Of a DNA stretch of 64,000 nt, positions 38,759-48,296 are shown piece by piece. The notes below the pieces were generated by a model that saw only the letters and a list, made by a program, of their open reading frames with translations, searched no databases and was not told the DNA's origin. Every line of letters starts with the position of its first letter. The stretch's first letter is position 1. This DNA comes from Prevotella dentasini JCM 15908. GTDB taxonomy: Bacteria; Bacteroidota; Bacteroidia; Bacteroidales; Bacteroidaceae. The stretch lies in the NCBI RefSeq assembly GCF_000614065.1, contig NZ_BAKG01000007.1:45876-109875 (forward strand), given 5' to 3'. A program made the translations under genes and the position numbers.

Positions 38759-40279
38759 TTATTTGTCCTCTATCAGATTCTCGCCCGTCATGTCGGCCGG
38801 CTGCTCCAAGCCCATGATATGGAGGATGGAGGGGGCCACGTCTGCCAAGCGGCCATCCCTGACACGTGCCGAGTTGTTGTCGGTAACGTAGATGAAGGGA
38901 ACGGGGTTCAGCGAATGGGCCGTGTTGGGCGAACCATCCGGATTGACGGCATTGTCGGCATTGCCGTGGTCGGCAATGATAATGGCCTCATAGTCGTTGG
39001 CCTTTGCGGTCTCAATGACCTCCTTCACGCATTGGTCTACCGCCCATACCGCCTTGGCAATGGCATGGTAGACACCCGTATGGCCGACCATATCGCCATT
39101 GGCAAAGTTCACGACGATGAAATCGTACTCCTGTGTCTTGATGGCACCGACGAGTTTGTCCTTCACCTCATAGGCACTCATCTCCGGCTTGAGGTCGTAG
39201 GTTGCCACCTTCGGCGAAGCCACAAGGATACGGTCTTCGCCCTCATAAGGCTGCTCGCGTCCACCGTTGAAGAAGAATGTAACGTGTGCATACTTCTCGG
39301 TTTCGGCAGTATGGAGCTGCTTCTTACCCTGCTTGCTCAGGTATTCGCCCAGTGTATTCATCACGTTCTCTTTCGGGAAGAGGACGTGAACACCCTTGAA
39401 GTTGGCATCATACGGCGTCATGCAGTAGTACTGCAAGTCCTTGACGGTGTGCATGCCTTCCTCCGGCATGTCCTGTTGCGTGAGCACCTGCGTCAGTTCC
39501 TTGGCACGGTCGTTGCGGAAGTTGATGAAGATAACGACGTCGCCTTCCTGAACCGTACCGTCAACGGCAGAGTTCGTGATAGGCTTGATGAACTCGTCGG
39601 TAACCCCTTCGGCATAACTTTCCTCTATGGCCTTTACCATATCGGCAGCCTGTTTGCCCTTAGCCTCGACGAGAAGGTCGTATGCCTCCTTGACGCGATT
39701 CCAGCGTTTGTCGCGGTCCATGGCGTAGAAGCGTCCGATGACCGAAGCAATGTGCGCACCATTCGCATCGCATGCCTTCTGGATGTCGGCAACAAAGCCT
39801 GCACCGCTCTTCGGGTCGGTGTCGCGTCCGTCCATGAAGCAGTGAACGTAAACGTCTTTCAGATTATATTCCCTGCCTATCTCAATGAGCTTGAAGAGAT
39901 GGTCGAGCGAAGAGTGTACGCCACCGGCAGAGGTCAGTCCCATCAGGTGAAGTTTCTTTCCCGTCTTCTGCGCATAGCTGTAGGCATTGACTACCTGTTC
40001 ATTCTTCAGGATGTCGCCGCTCTCGCAGGCCTTGTTGATTTTCACAAGATCCTGATAAACCACACGGCCGGCACCTATATTGAGGTGCCCTACCTCCGAG
40101 TTGCCCATCTGTCCGTCGGGCAGACCCACGTTCTCGCCCGATGCTTCGAGCTGCGAATGAGCCGAAACCGCATTCAGGTAGTCAAGATAAGGAGTTGGTG
40201 TATGATAGATTACGTCGCCTTCACCATGCTTTCCGATTCCCCAACCGTCGAGAATCATCAATAGAGCTTTCTTTGCCAT
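38759..40279 (-). CDS. gpmI: 2,3-bisphosphoglycerate-independent phosphoglycerate mutase
   Basis: This encodes 506 residues. It interconverts 3- and 2-phosphoglycerate in glycolysis and is a manganese-dependent alkaline-phosphatase-fold enzyme. The start [16 protein letters not shown] contains the first metal-binding Asp, the catalytic Ser is in [17 protein letters not shown] near residue 63, and [16 protein letters not shown] and [11 protein letters not shown] give the C-terminal metal ligands. Full length, transcribed alone from the -7 box at 40326-40333. Confidence 0.98.
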   Translation of the reverse strand: MAKKALLMILDGWGIGKHGEGDVIYHTPTPYLDYLNAVSAHSQLEASGENVGLPDGQMGNSEVGHLNIGAGRVVYQDLVKINKACESGDILKNEQVVNAYSYAQKTGKKLHLMGLTSAGGVHSSLDHLFKLIEIGREYNLKDVYVHCFMDGRDTDPKSGAGFVADIQKACDANGAHIASVIGRFYAMDRDKRWNRVKEAYDLLVEAKGKQAADMVKAIEESYAEGVTDEFIKPITNSAVDGTVQEGDVVIFINFRNDRAKELTQVLTQQDMPEEGMHTVKDLQYYCMTPYDANFKGVHVLFPKENVMNTLGEYLSKQGKKQLHTAETEKYAHVTFFFNGGREQPYEGEDRILVASPKVATYDLKPEMSAYEVKDKLVGAIKTQEYDFIVVNFANGDMVGHTGVYHAIAKAVWAVDQCVKEVIETAKANDYEAIIIADHGNADNAVNPDGSPNTAHSLNPVPFIYVTDNNSARVRDGRLADVAPSILHIMGLEQPADMTGENLIEDK

Positions 40280-40325
40280 AATTATTCTATTTCAGTTTTT
40301 ATTATATTAATATACAATCTTTCTG

Positions 40326-40333
40326 CAAAGGTA
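40326..40333 (-). promoter_or_regulatory. gpmI: -7 box TACCTTTG for gpmI
   Basis: A TAnnTTTG match on the minus strand, 47 bases upstream of the start codon. Confidence 0.5.
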
Positions 40334-40458
40334 TGTATTTTCCGCTGACCTGCCAAACGGGAAACGGAAATAATTAGCCTGCGTCTCCGAAACTTAACAT
40401 AGGTCATTCTGCCACGAGAACAAGCCTCTGACAATCAAACGGAAAGAATAACGGGCCG

Positions 40459-41655
40459 TCAATTGTCGGCCGCCAACACCCTTGCAGCATATTCTCCCAT
40501 CTGCCGGTAGCCTAGCGGGTTGGGATGAAGCCAGTCGCCACACTGCCATTCCCGGCGGAGCTGGTCGGGTGCAGAGGGGTCGCGCATCAGGGCGTCGAAG
40601 TCAAGGACACCGTCCAGTTCGCCTGTCGTGCGAATCCAGTCGTTCACCTGCCTGCGCGCCGCATCGCGTGCCTCGGTGTAATATCCCCTGCATCCGCGGA
40701 AGGGCATGATCGTACCGCCAAAGACGCGCAGCCCGCGGGCATGGGCTTTCTGTATCATCTTCTGATACTCGGCAATGAGCTGACGGGCCGTCTCACCGGG
40801 ATTGGCCGTAGTACCGAGGTCGTTGATTCCCTCGAAGACGACCACATCGCGCACGCCCCGTTGCGCGAGGATGTCGCGGTCGAAGCGGTCTCGGGCCGCC
40901 TCGCCCAGTCCGACACTCAGCACGCGGTTGTTGCCGATGCCGAGATTGAGCACGCCCGTAGGTCTCGCCTTGCGGTGTGGAGCATTGAGAACGTCCGACA
41001 TGATGTCGGGCCATCGGTCTTGCCCGTTGGTGGTTGAGGCTTTCCCGTCGGTGATGCTATTGCCGATGATGGCTACCGATGCCGCCTCGGCGTGCACTAC
41101 GTCAATGGCAGCAATATTGAACCAGTGGTCTTCGCGGAACGCCTTGCCGAAACGGGTGGCAGGGGTCGTCAGACCACGCATGATATAAGACGTGGTGCGC
41201 GACCCCATGTGCACGGTGGGCAGTGCCGGTGCGCGATAGTAGTTGATGGTGATGGCGACGCGCTCCATCGGCTCGAGGCGGAACTTCAGTTCGTCGGAGA
41301 ATACCGACTGCCCGGCAGGTATCGTTACCGATCGTCTGCCCGAAAAGTGGAGATACCGGGCAGAAAGGCGGTGAATGGAGAAAGAGTCAGTGGAATGGGC
41401 TATATATACGCTTCGGATTTCGACGGGCTGCGACGAAAAGACGTTGCTCAACTGAAGACGGACAGCCTCTCCGCCAATGCTGACCTTGACTATCTGACGG
41501 ACGGAGCGGTCGGACATATTGTTGTTGTAGGGCATGTACCGCTTGTCGACGGTTTGTGGCGCACACGCCCACGTGCCTACCCACCGCGGCTGCTGTGCAT
41601 GGACGGTCAGAGCAATCATTGTCCAGAGGAGGAGCAATATCTTTTTTGTCGTCAT
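40459..41655 (-). CDS. Secreted SGNH/GDSL-family hydrolase
   Basis: This encodes 398 residues with signal peptide MTTKKILLLLWTMIALTVHA. A beta-sandwich N-terminal part (SVRQIVKVSIGGEAVRLQLS) precedes the SGNH hydrolase domain: block I AIIGNSITDGKAS with the catalytic Ser, the Gly of LNLGIGNNRVL, block III EGINDLG with the catalytic Asn, and block V GDWLHPNPLGY with Asp and His. Such enzymes deacetylate or de-esterify glycans or lipids in the periplasm; the substrate here is unknown. A -7 box lies at 41743-41750. Confidence 0.9.
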   Translation of the reverse strand: MTTKKILLLLWTMIALTVHAQQPRWVGTWACAPQTVDKRYMPYNNNMSDRSVRQIVKVSIGGEAVRLQLSNVFSSQPVEIRSVYIAHSTDSFSIHRLSARYLHFSGRRSVTIPAGQSVFSDELKFRLEPMERVAITINYYRAPALPTVHMGSRTTSYIMRGLTTPATRFGKAFREDHWFNIAAIDVVHAEAASVAIIGNSITDGKASTTNGQDRWPDIMSDVLNAPHRKARPTGVLNLGIGNNRVLSVGLGEAARDRFDRDILAQRGVRDVVVFEGINDLGTTANPGETARQLIAEYQKMIQKAHARGLRVFGGTIMPFRGCRGYYTEARDAARRQVNDWIRTTGELDGVLDFDALMRDPSAPDQLRREWQCGDWLHPNPLGYRQMGEYAARVLAADN

Positions 41656-41742
41656 TCGCGATTTCTTAATTGATGCTTTTGAGTTTTCTCCCTTTCATTG
41701 TCAGACAGACGGTTCGGACATACTGACAGAGGGAACAGGTGG

Positions 41743-41750
41743 CAAAAGTA
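41743..41750 (-). promoter_or_regulatory. -7 box TACTTTTG for the SGNH hydrolase gene
   Basis: A TAnnTTTG match on the minus strand, giving a leader of about 80 bases. Confidence 0.45.
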
Positions 41751-41902
41751 GGCATTTCTGTCAGGATTCTACAATTATACAACCTTTTTTAATAAAGTTG
41801 CAACCCATGAACGAGACCGACGTCCGTCAGACAGGAGGAACGAAAGGAGCAACGTCTCTGTCAGAATGTACAGAATAAACGGGTTTCACAGCTTGGATAT
41901 TC

Positions 41903-42235
41903 TTTTTATGACAAGCAAAATGCAGGGACGAACCACGTGTCTGTCCGCATCCGCATGTTTCGGACAGGCACGGGGCCTGTCCCTACGGGTTGATAGCTCT
42001 TTGCCAATCGCTGCCGGGTACTTCCTTATGAATTGGACAGAATGGGCATAATGAATAAATCTCTTCCCCATGCACATTCTGTCTTAAAACCTGCTTCTCC
42101 CGTCCAACAAGCCACTATCGCAATGCGAAAACGGCACTTTGACCGCACGAAAGGGGCTTGCTCGCATTGTGAAAACGGCACTTTCGCATGGGCATTTCTT
42201 ATTTCCTGTCTATCAAGGACTTACAAATGACAAGA
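41903..42235. repeat. Composite non-coding repeat element, copy 1
   Basis: Module 1 (about 41903-42025) contains ATGCAGGGACGAACCACG and CGGACAGGCACGGGGCCTGTC followed by CCTACGGG. Module 2 (about 42100-42235) contains CCAACAAGCC, GCGAAAACGGCACTTTGACC, GAAAACGGCACTTTCGCATGG and CTATCAAGGACTTACAAATGA. The same modules occur in the same order at 60139-60422. The remainder of the 857-base gap 41656-42512 shows no gene. Confidence 0.75.
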
Positions 42236-42482
42236 TTACCATGCCACGGAGAGGCAATTACCATCCCCATGCCTGATAAGAAAACCGCAACAAGCGACGA
42301 CGGGAAACAGAGCACATAACCCTTAAAAACACCAAGACGGGCAGTCTTCCAGCCTCTCAAACAGGACTTTCCGGGCATGGACAGGGATAGAGGAGAGAGG
42401 GGAAGAAACCGCACGGGGACGGAACGGGGATGATTTTATCTAATTTTCACGCATTATTCCTTTCTATTCCATAATAATAATG

Positions 42483-42490
42483 TAATTTTG
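42483..42490 (+). promoter_or_regulatory. -7 box TAATTTTG for the S41 protease gene
   Basis: A TAnnTTTG match 23 bases upstream of the ATG at 42513. Confidence 0.55.
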
Positions 42491-42512
42491 CAATCCAAGC
42501 AATTAGTAAAGA

Positions 42513-44195
42513 ATGAAAAGACTTTTTTTAGCCCTCGCCATCGCGCTACTTGGCTTCGGCATCACAGCCACGGCACAGACGAAAGACGACAAGGACCATA
42601 ACTTCAAGGTGGCAAAGAATCTTGAGACGTTCACCGCCATCTACAAGTATCTTGATATCATGTATGTCGACACGCTGGATGCCGACGAAACCATCGGCAA
42701 CGGGATAAAATCAATGCTCCGCTCGCTCGACCCCTACACGGTGTACTACCCTGCCGAAGACGTGAAAGACCTGAACATGATGATTTCGGGCAAGTATGCC
42801 GGCATCGGATCGATTATCCGCTACAACTTGGCACTGAAGCGCGTGGTCATTGACGAACCCTACGAGAACATGCCGGCTGCCGAGGCCGGACTCAGGATGG
42901 GAGACATTATTCTGTCCATCAACGACTCGTCGATGACGGACAAGGACGTCAGCTACGTCAGCAGCCGGCTGCGCGGAGATGCCGGGACGAGCTTTATCAT
43001 AAAAATACAACGGCCCTCCACCGGCAAAACCATGAAGTTCAAACTCACCCGGCGCGCCATTCAGCTGCCTGCCGTGCCCTACTATGGCATGCAGGAGAAC
43101 GGCATCGGGTATATCAACCTCAACTCGTTTACGACCGATTGCTCCAAGGATGTACGACGCGCCTTCCTCGACATGAAGCGTCAGGGCATGCAGTCGCTCG
43201 TGCTCGATCTGCGCAATAACGGAGGCGGCAGCCTGCAGGAGGCCGTCAACATCGTCAACATGTTCGTGCCGAAGGAGCTGACCCTCGTGAAGACCATCGG
43301 CAAACTGAGCCGCACCAACCGCGACTACAAGACCACGGTAGAGCCTATTGACACGGTGATGCCGATAGTAGTGCTCGTCAATGGCGAGACTGCAAGCTCC
43401 AGCGAGATAACAAGCGGAAGCCTGCAAGACCTCGACCGTGCCGTCATACTCGGAACACGAACCTACGGAAAGGGACTGGTACAGGCCCCGGTAGACCTGC
43501 CCTACAACGGCAATCTGAAGCTGACGACGGGCAGATACTACATTCCGAGCGGACGCTGCATACAGGCTATCAACTACAAACATACGCGCGGAGGATACAT
43601 GGAACACGTGCCCGACTCGCTGACGAAGGTTTTCTATACAGCCGGTGGGCGCGAGGTGCGCGACGGAGGAGGCATCAAGCCCGACCTTGAGGTACAGCCC
43701 GACTCGCTTCCGAACATAGCCTACTACCTCGCCTCAACGGGAAGAGACTCTACGGAGGTGATGCTGAACTGGGAACTAAAGTACATCAAGAACCACCCGA
43801 CCATCGCTCCTGCCAAGGACTTCCTCATCTCGGATGAAGACTACGAAGACTTCAAGCAGGCTGTACTGAAGAGCGGCTTCAAGTATGACCGTGAAAGCAA
43901 GAAGCTGATGGAAACGCTCGTGAAGCTGGCTAAGTTTGAAGGCTACTATGACGACGCACAGGCAGAGTTCGACGCCTTGGAAAAGAAACTCAGCCACAAT
44001 CTGGCGAAGGACTTGGAGTATAATAAAAAGACCCTGAGACAGGTGCTCACGGCCGACCTCGTTGCCGCCTACTACTATCAGCGTGGTGCACTGGAGAACA
44101 GCCTGCAGTTCGACAAGCAATGGAAGAGGGCCGTCGAGCTGCTCAACAATGCCGAAGAATACCGCCAGCTCCTCCTGCCGAAGAAGAAGGCGTAG
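42513..44195 (+). CDS. S41-family C-terminal processing peptidase (CtpA/Prc type)
   Basis: This encodes 560 residues with signal peptide MKRLFLALAIALLGFGITAT. A PDZ domain (about 90-175: SGKYAGIGSIIR, AAEAGLRMGDIILSINDSSM) precedes the peptidase core with LVLDLRNNGGGSLQEAVNIV, the catalytic Ser in NGETASSSEI near residue 294 and the Lys in GTRTYGKGLVQ near residue 319. The last 150 residues are helical, as in other Bacteroidota members. It probably trims or degrades periplasmic proteins. Confidence 0.95.
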   Translation: MKRLFLALAIALLGFGITATAQTKDDKDHNFKVAKNLETFTAIYKYLDIMYVDTLDADETIGNGIKSMLRSLDPYTVYYPAEDVKDLNMMISGKYAGIGSIIRYNLALKRVVIDEPYENMPAAEAGLRMGDIILSINDSSMTDKDVSYVSSRLRGDAGTSFIIKIQRPSTGKTMKFKLTRRAIQLPAVPYYGMQENGIGYINLNSFTTDCSKDVRRAFLDMKRQGMQSLVLDLRNNGGGSLQEAVNIVNMFVPKELTLVKTIGKLSRTNRDYKTTVEPIDTVMPIVVLVNGETASSSEITSGSLQDLDRAVILGTRTYGKGLVQAPVDLPYNGNLKLTTGRYYIPSGRCIQAINYKHTRGGYMEHVPDSLTKVFYTAGGREVRDGGGIKPDLEVQPDSLPNIAYYLASTGRDSTEVMLNWELKYIKNHPTIAPAKDFLISDEDYEDFKQAVLKSGFKYDRESKKLMETLVKLAKFEGYYDDAQAEFDALEKKLSHNLAKDLEYNKKTLRQVLTADLVAAYYYQRGALENSLQFDKQWKRAVELLNNAEEYRQLLLPKKKA

Positions 44196-44224
44196 CATCA
44201 GGCTTCACCGCCATACAACAAAGA

Positions 44225-44270
44225 AGACGGTTTCCCGTGCAGAATACAACATGGGAAACCGTCTTTCTTA
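44225..44270 (+). terminator. Terminator of the S41 protease gene
   Basis: A perfect 12-bp stem AGACGGTTTCCC and GGGAAACCGTCT with a 16-base loop, followed by TTCTTATTTC. Confidence 0.7.
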
Positions 44271-44373
44271 TTTCTTCCGCCCCATTTCCGCTTTGCCTGC
44301 ATCTTGTATTTGACAAGCCCGGAGGGGGATATAAAACAAAAAAGGAACTACCGAAGTAATTCCTTTTCTCGTG

Positions 44374-44447
44374 CGCTCCAGGATGGGCTTGAACCAACGA
44401 CCCCCTGATTAACAGTCAGGTGCTCTAACCAACTGAGCTACTGAAGC
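44374..44447 (-). tRNA. tRNA-Asn (anticodon GTT)
   Basis: Acceptor arms GCTTCAG and CTGGAGC pair (one G-T). The D arm is GCTC-AGTTGGTTA-GAGC, the anticodon stem CCTGA/TCAGG holds loop CTGTTAA with anticodon GTT at 44411-44413, and the T arm is GTTGG-TTCAAGC-CCATC with one T-T mismatch. The discriminator base is G and no CCA is encoded. A -7 box lies 28 bases upstream. Confidence 0.95.
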
Positions 44448-44474
44448 AGTGTTGCTTTCCCTTGTAAGCGGTTG

Positions 44475-44482
44475 CAAAGGTA
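44475..44482 (-). promoter_or_regulatory. -7 box TACCTTTG for tRNA-Asn
   Basis: A TAnnTTTG match on the minus strand directly upstream of the tRNA gene. Confidence 0.5.
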
Positions 44483-44679
44483 GCATGATTTTTCCGAACC
44501 GCCAAACTTTTCAGGAAAAACTTTTGTATAAACCATATCTTTTTTACTCCATAATCGTGCCAAAATAACTCCGGCAAACATTCAGAGCATCCATAAACTG
44601 CTGTTGTTTCGCCACTTAGGGGCAGGTACAAACACAAAGTGAACCTTTCGGTACAGAATTATCGTCATCAGGGAAACGC

Positions 44680-45285
44680 TCATCGCAGAGCTGTCATAAT
44701 CTGTTCTACAGGGACTATCAGCTGACCCAAATCCATCATGGCATTGAATAGGCTGACCGAACGGAACGAGGAAATGTCCTCTAACCGTACTTCTCGCTCA
44801 ACAATCGAGCCGTCCGCCAACAGCCGTCCGCGCATCGTGCCCGACAGCAGAGGGGTATCCGGAGTAATCCATCGGCTGCCGTCGAAGAACGCCACGTTCG
44901 TATACGACGTATCGGTAACGCATCCTTTCCTGACGATTAAGACTTCGTCGCAATTTCCGCGTTGCGCTGCCAGACGGTCAAGCTGCGAGCGGTCTGCCCG
45001 TTTCAGGGGATACGCTATGTCATCGTCAGCTACCACACGGAGCGAACGGATGTCCCTGACCCTATACGGACGGCAGTCTACACGGCCGAAACCATTCTCG
45101 CCATATTCAAAATGAAACTTTGCTGTGCCATTCGGAATCTCCACCTGCGCCATCAGCTCCTCCCAAGGAACCGCTGCTTCCTGCCATCCGGATAGCCACC
45201 GGGTGCGTGCCACCCTTGCCTCATGGCAGGAACGGTGCTGCACTACACCGTCTATCAGTCTTACAGTCTCAATAAATGGGAACAT
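44680..45285 (-). CDS. pabC: Aminotransferase class IV, probable 4-amino-4-deoxychorismate lyase
   Basis: This encodes 201 residues. PLP-fold type IV features are PFIETVRLIDG at the start, DEVLIVRKGCVTDTSYTNVA FFDG in the middle and TPLLSGTMRGRLL. It is shorter than most class IV enzymes (about 270), as in other Bacteroidota PabC-like proteins. It overlaps the pabB gene end by 17 bases, which supports a role in p-aminobenzoate synthesis for folate. The symbol rests mainly on that context. Confidence 0.82.
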   Translation of the reverse strand: MFPFIETVRLIDGVVQHRSCHEARVARTRWLSGWQEAAVPWEELMAQVEIPNGTAKFHFEYGENGFGRVDCRPYRVRDIRSLRVVADDDIAYPLKRADRSQLDRLAAQRGNCDEVLIVRKGCVTDTSYTNVAFFDGSRWITPDTPLLSGTMRGRLLADGSIVEREVRLEDISSFRSVSLFNAMMDLGQLIVPVEQIMTALR

Positions 45286-46252
45286 AAACCTTTTCTATTA
45301 CCTCGCTGTATTCGTCGTCGTTGTTGCTTTGGGCAGTGATTCCGCCACCGGCCTTATAGTATAATTGCCCGTCCTCCAAATCGATAAAGCGAATCATCAC
45401 CGCACTGTCTATCACGCCATCGGCGCAATATCCCATCACGCCCGTATAGAAACCGCGGTCGTAACCTTCCGCTTCGGCAATGATTTCCACCGTCTTTGGC
45501 TTTGGCGCACCCGTTATCGAACCTGCCGGAAGAAGCCTGAACAGCAGTTCGCCGACGTGGCTGCGGTAATGGGCAGAAAGGTTTCCCGATATTTCCGAAC
45601 TGGTTTGGAGTATTTCTCCCTTGTTAGTCTTCAGCCGGTCTACATACCGGTATCTGTCCACATGCACATGGTCGGCAACCATACTGAGGTCATTGCGTAT
45701 CAGATCTACTATCGTAGCGTGCTCGGCAGCCTCCTTCGGATTCTCCATCAGTGCCAATTCCGCATCAGGCAGTGTGGCGTCTATCGTCCCTTTCATCGGA
45801 TATGAACTGATAGTTCCTTCCTTTACACGGACGAATATCTCGGGGGAGAAGCAGACAAACTGCCCTTTCACCCAACAGCGGTAAAGAGCCTTCGACCTCA
45901 GAAAGATGTCGCGCATGGACAGATTCGTCGACACGGGAACACGGCAGGTAAGATTGGCCAAATAGCTGTTTCCCTCCCGCTGGTTCTTCTTCACGTAGTT
46001 GATGCTCCGCTCATAGCTTTCACGAGAGGGGGGGACGAAGTCCCATTCCACGGCAACATCCTTGCAGACAGCCCCCACAGGTACATTCTCCATGCCGGGG
46101 AAGGCATAGAGCAGCTCCTCGCTGTCCACCTCGTCGGCAGGTTCAACGTAGGCCCGTTGCCCGTCGTAGCTGATAATGAAGACAAAAGCCCTATCGGCTT
46201 CTGCCAACTGGTTCATTCTCTCAACAGCTTCTTTTCTATAATAGGTTTTCAT
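45269..46252 (-). CDS. pabB: Aminodeoxychorismate synthase component I
   Basis: This encodes 327 residues. I chose ATG at 46252 (MKTYYRKEAVERMNQLAEAD). The chorismate-binding domain has FSPEIFVRVKEGTISSYPMK GTI, ATIVDLIRNDLSMVA, EISGNLSAHYRSHVGELLFR and PAGSITGAPKPKTVEIIAEAE. It is short, consistent with a PabB lacking the N-terminal regulatory part. It makes aminodeoxychorismate for folate. No pabA (glutaminase) gene is adjacent. It sits 74 bases after the HD-domain gene and overlaps pabC. Confidence 0.93.
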   Translation of the reverse strand: MKTYYRKEAVERMNQLAEADRAFVFIISYDGQRAYVEPADEVDSEELLYAFPGMENVPVGAVCKDVAVEWDFVPPSRESYERSINYVKKNQREGNSYLANLTCRVPVSTNLSMRDIFLRSKALYRCWVKGQFVCFSPEIFVRVKEGTISSYPMKGTIDATLPDAELALMENPKEAAEHATIVDLIRNDLSMVADHVHVDRYRYVDRLKTNKGEILQTSSEISGNLSAHYRSHVGELLFRLLPAGSITGAPKPKTVEIIAEAEGYDRGFYTGVMGYCADGVIDSAVMIRFIDLEDGQLYYKAGGGITAQSNNDDEYSEVIEKVYVPIY

Positions 46253-46326
46253 TCGGTTGTTCCTTAGGTTCCACCCCTTATTTTTTCCCTTCCGCAACTG
46301 GGCGGCAAAGGGAGCGGTCAGCTCCA

Positions 46327-46923
46327 TCATCGCTGCATGTCTTTGGGTTCGGTTGTCCATTCTACCAGATTCCATGCAAAGGGGAGCAGCTTCCGGGCTT
46401 CGTCCGTGCGGAGAAAGGTCGGGTCAAGCCCCCACGGGCCGAGGCGGAAGCGGTCGAGTGCATCAGCATCCTTGAAGATGTTGTATGTCTGACGGAAGGA
46501 ATCAGCCTGTTCGGAATAATGCTCCTGAATATAGGCGAGTCCCTCCTCATCGCTGCAGTCGTGGAAACGGATGGCCGTGTACGTCTCGGGCAGTAAGTGA
46601 AGGCGGCTGCCGGCACAATAATCGCAATAGTATTCGGCAGCGCGCAAGCCATGTCCGTGGTCGAGATAGTTGTCCTTACGACGTGTATCGTGGAAGATGG
46701 CGGCATGACAGAGCGGCAGTGTCTCCCAGTAATTCAGTCCCCGCATTTCGGCTATCTTCAGACAAAGCAGCAGGACACGGTCGCAGTGGCTCTCGGTATG
46801 AATGTCGAATCCACCGTCAAGCTGCCAAAATTCAACGGAAGCGTGCATCAGCTCCGACCAATAGCCGAAGCTCTCCCTGACATTCTTCGATTCCCGTCGC
46901 AGTATTTGTTTCCAAGTCTTCAT
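46327..46923 (-). CDS. HD-domain phosphohydrolase-like protein
   Basis: This encodes 198 residues. Metal-binding residues follow the HD pattern: HTESHCDRVLLLCLKIAEMR (first His), the His-Asp of AAIFHDTRRKDNY, DHGHGLRAAEYYCDYC, and a distal Asp in IFKDADALDRFRLG. The substrate is unknown. It lies first in an apparent HD-pabB-pabC transcript from the -7 box at 47056-47063, but no functional link to folate is established. Confidence 0.85.
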   Translation of the reverse strand: MKTWKQILRRESKNVRESFGYWSELMHASVEFWQLDGGFDIHTESHCDRVLLLCLKIAEMRGLNYWETLPLCHAAIFHDTRRKDNYLDHGHGLRAAEYYCDYCAGSRLHLLPETYTAIRFHDCSDEEGLAYIQEHYSEQADSFRQTYNIFKDADALDRFRLGPWGLDPTFLRTDEARKLLPFAWNLVEWTTEPKDMQR

Positions 46924-47055
46924 AGTTTATGCCGTTTCTGATGACAGACAGGTATGCCGGCAGAAGCTGACAGACGAATCCCGACGCGGCCACCTCTCGT
47001 GATTTGGGCCTCCATCTCATCCGCTTTATCATGCTTCCGCTTGGCTTCCATGGTA

Positions 47056-47063
47056 CAAAATTA
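47056..47063 (-). promoter_or_regulatory. -7 box TAATTTTG for the HD-pabB-pabC operon
   Basis: A TAnnTTTG match on the minus strand, divergent from the box at 47096 only 33 bases away. Confidence 0.45.
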
Positions 47064-47095
47064 GACTTTTCCCTTGTTTCCTGCAATATTTTCAC

Positions 47096-47103
47096 TATAT
47101 TTG
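47096..47103 (+). promoter_or_regulatory. -7 box TATATTTG for the Gfo/Idh/MocA gene
   Basis: A TAnnTTTG match 33 bases upstream of the ATG at 47137. Confidence 0.5.
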
Positions 47104-47136
47104 TTCCATAAAATAATTCCGCAATCACAACCCCTT

Positions 47137-48084
47137 ATGAAAATCAGCATAATAGGAACAGGCATGATAGCCAACGAGACGGCAGGCGTGCTACGGCACG
47201 AAGCCCGGGGCATCACCATCAGCAGCATCTGTGCCCACAGCAATACGGAGAGGGCAATACAAATGGCTGACAAATTCCATATTAATAAGGTGTACGACGA
47301 CTACGCTGAACTGCTCCGTTCAGACGATTGCGATTTCGTCTACATCGCCCTTGCCAATACCGCCCACTATGCCCATGCCAAGGCGGCACTGGAGGCAGGC
47401 AGAAACGTGATAGTGGAGAAGCCCATCACCATAACCTACCCCGAAGCTGCCGGACTTGTTGGTCTCGCCCGGGAGAAAGGGCTGTTTCTCTTCGAAGCTA
47501 TGTCGCTCCTGCACACGCCCAACTTCGAATGGATGAAGTCGCAACTCCCAAAAGTCGGCCCCGTCCGGCTGATACAGGCTAACTTCTCTCAATATTCAAG
47601 CCGCTACGACCGCTATCTCCGTGGCGACATAGCACCATCATTCAATCCCGGATGCGGCGGAGGCGCACTGATGGACCTGAACATCTACAATCTCAATGCC
47701 GTCATCGGACTCTTCGGGAAACCCCAACACACAGCCTACTTTCCCAACCGCGGATACAACGGCATAGATACTTCGGGGGTTGTCCTCCTTGACTATGGCG
47801 ACAAGAAAGCCGTCTGCACGGCGGCAAAAGACTCTTCCAGCCCCTCCTATCTGACCATTCAAGGCGAAAAAGGCTACCTGAAAATGACAGGAACACCCAA
47901 CGAATTTGCCTCCGTAGAACTGCATACGGCAGACGACTCTCACACTTTCAATCTCAACCAATACTCTTCCCGGCTGACGCACGAGTTCATGGCGTTCAAG
48001 GATATGTGGGAACGGAACGACCACGATGCCATGGAAACATATCAGAACATTTCGCTCAAAGTGATGGAAACACTTAGTTTTTAG
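47137..48084 (+). CDS. Gfo/Idh/MocA-family NAD(P)-dependent oxidoreductase
   Basis: This encodes 315 residues. I chose ATG at 47137 (MKISIIGTGMIANETAGVLR), which opens the Rossmann fold. GxGxxA is present, with VYIALANTAHYAHAKAALEA and the catalytic-type NVIVEKPITITYPEA. The C-terminal domain contains GGGALMDLNIYNLNAVIGLF. Members oxidise or isomerise sugars and related alcohols; the substrate is not predictable from context. Confidence 0.92.
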   Translation: MKISIIGTGMIANETAGVLRHEARGITISSICAHSNTERAIQMADKFHINKVYDDYAELLRSDDCDFVYIALANTAHYAHAKAALEAGRNVIVEKPITITYPEAAGLVGLAREKGLFLFEAMSLLHTPNFEWMKSQLPKVGPVRLIQANFSQYSSRYDRYLRGDIAPSFNPGCGGGALMDLNIYNLNAVIGLFGKPQHTAYFPNRGYNGIDTSGVVLLDYGDKKAVCTAAKDSSSPSYLTIQGEKGYLKMTGTPNEFASVELHTADDSHTFNLNQYSSRLTHEFMAFKDMWERNDHDAMETYQNISLKVMETLSF

Positions 48085-48296
48085 ATTACAGAGACAAAAA
48101 AGAAAGATGGCTGCTACTCATCAATGCCCCCTCATGCTGCCTTTCAAGTTGGCAATGGGCCGTATGCCATCCACAAACAGCCTTTGGGACAGGTTTCTGC
48201 CGACGAAACCATTATACGAGACGACTTCGGGAAACTGGTGGCGGAGATACCTGCATACAAAAAGACAGGCTTACACGCTTTTATAGGACACAAACT

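Noticed and set aside
38819..40264. Long open frame opposite gpmI
   Set aside because: Antisense shadow of an intact, conserved gene. The same holds for 29476-31275 opposite sufB and 26763-28373 opposite sufD.
41903..42235. Composite repeat considered as a small gene or tRNA-like RNA
   Set aside because: No frame is conserved between the two copies, and no tRNA-like arms can be drawn. It is better described as a non-coding repeat.
44374..44447. tRNA-Asn as an integration site for a mobile island
   Set aside because: No integrase gene and no repeated tRNA 3' end is visible on either side. The flanks are ordinary core genes.
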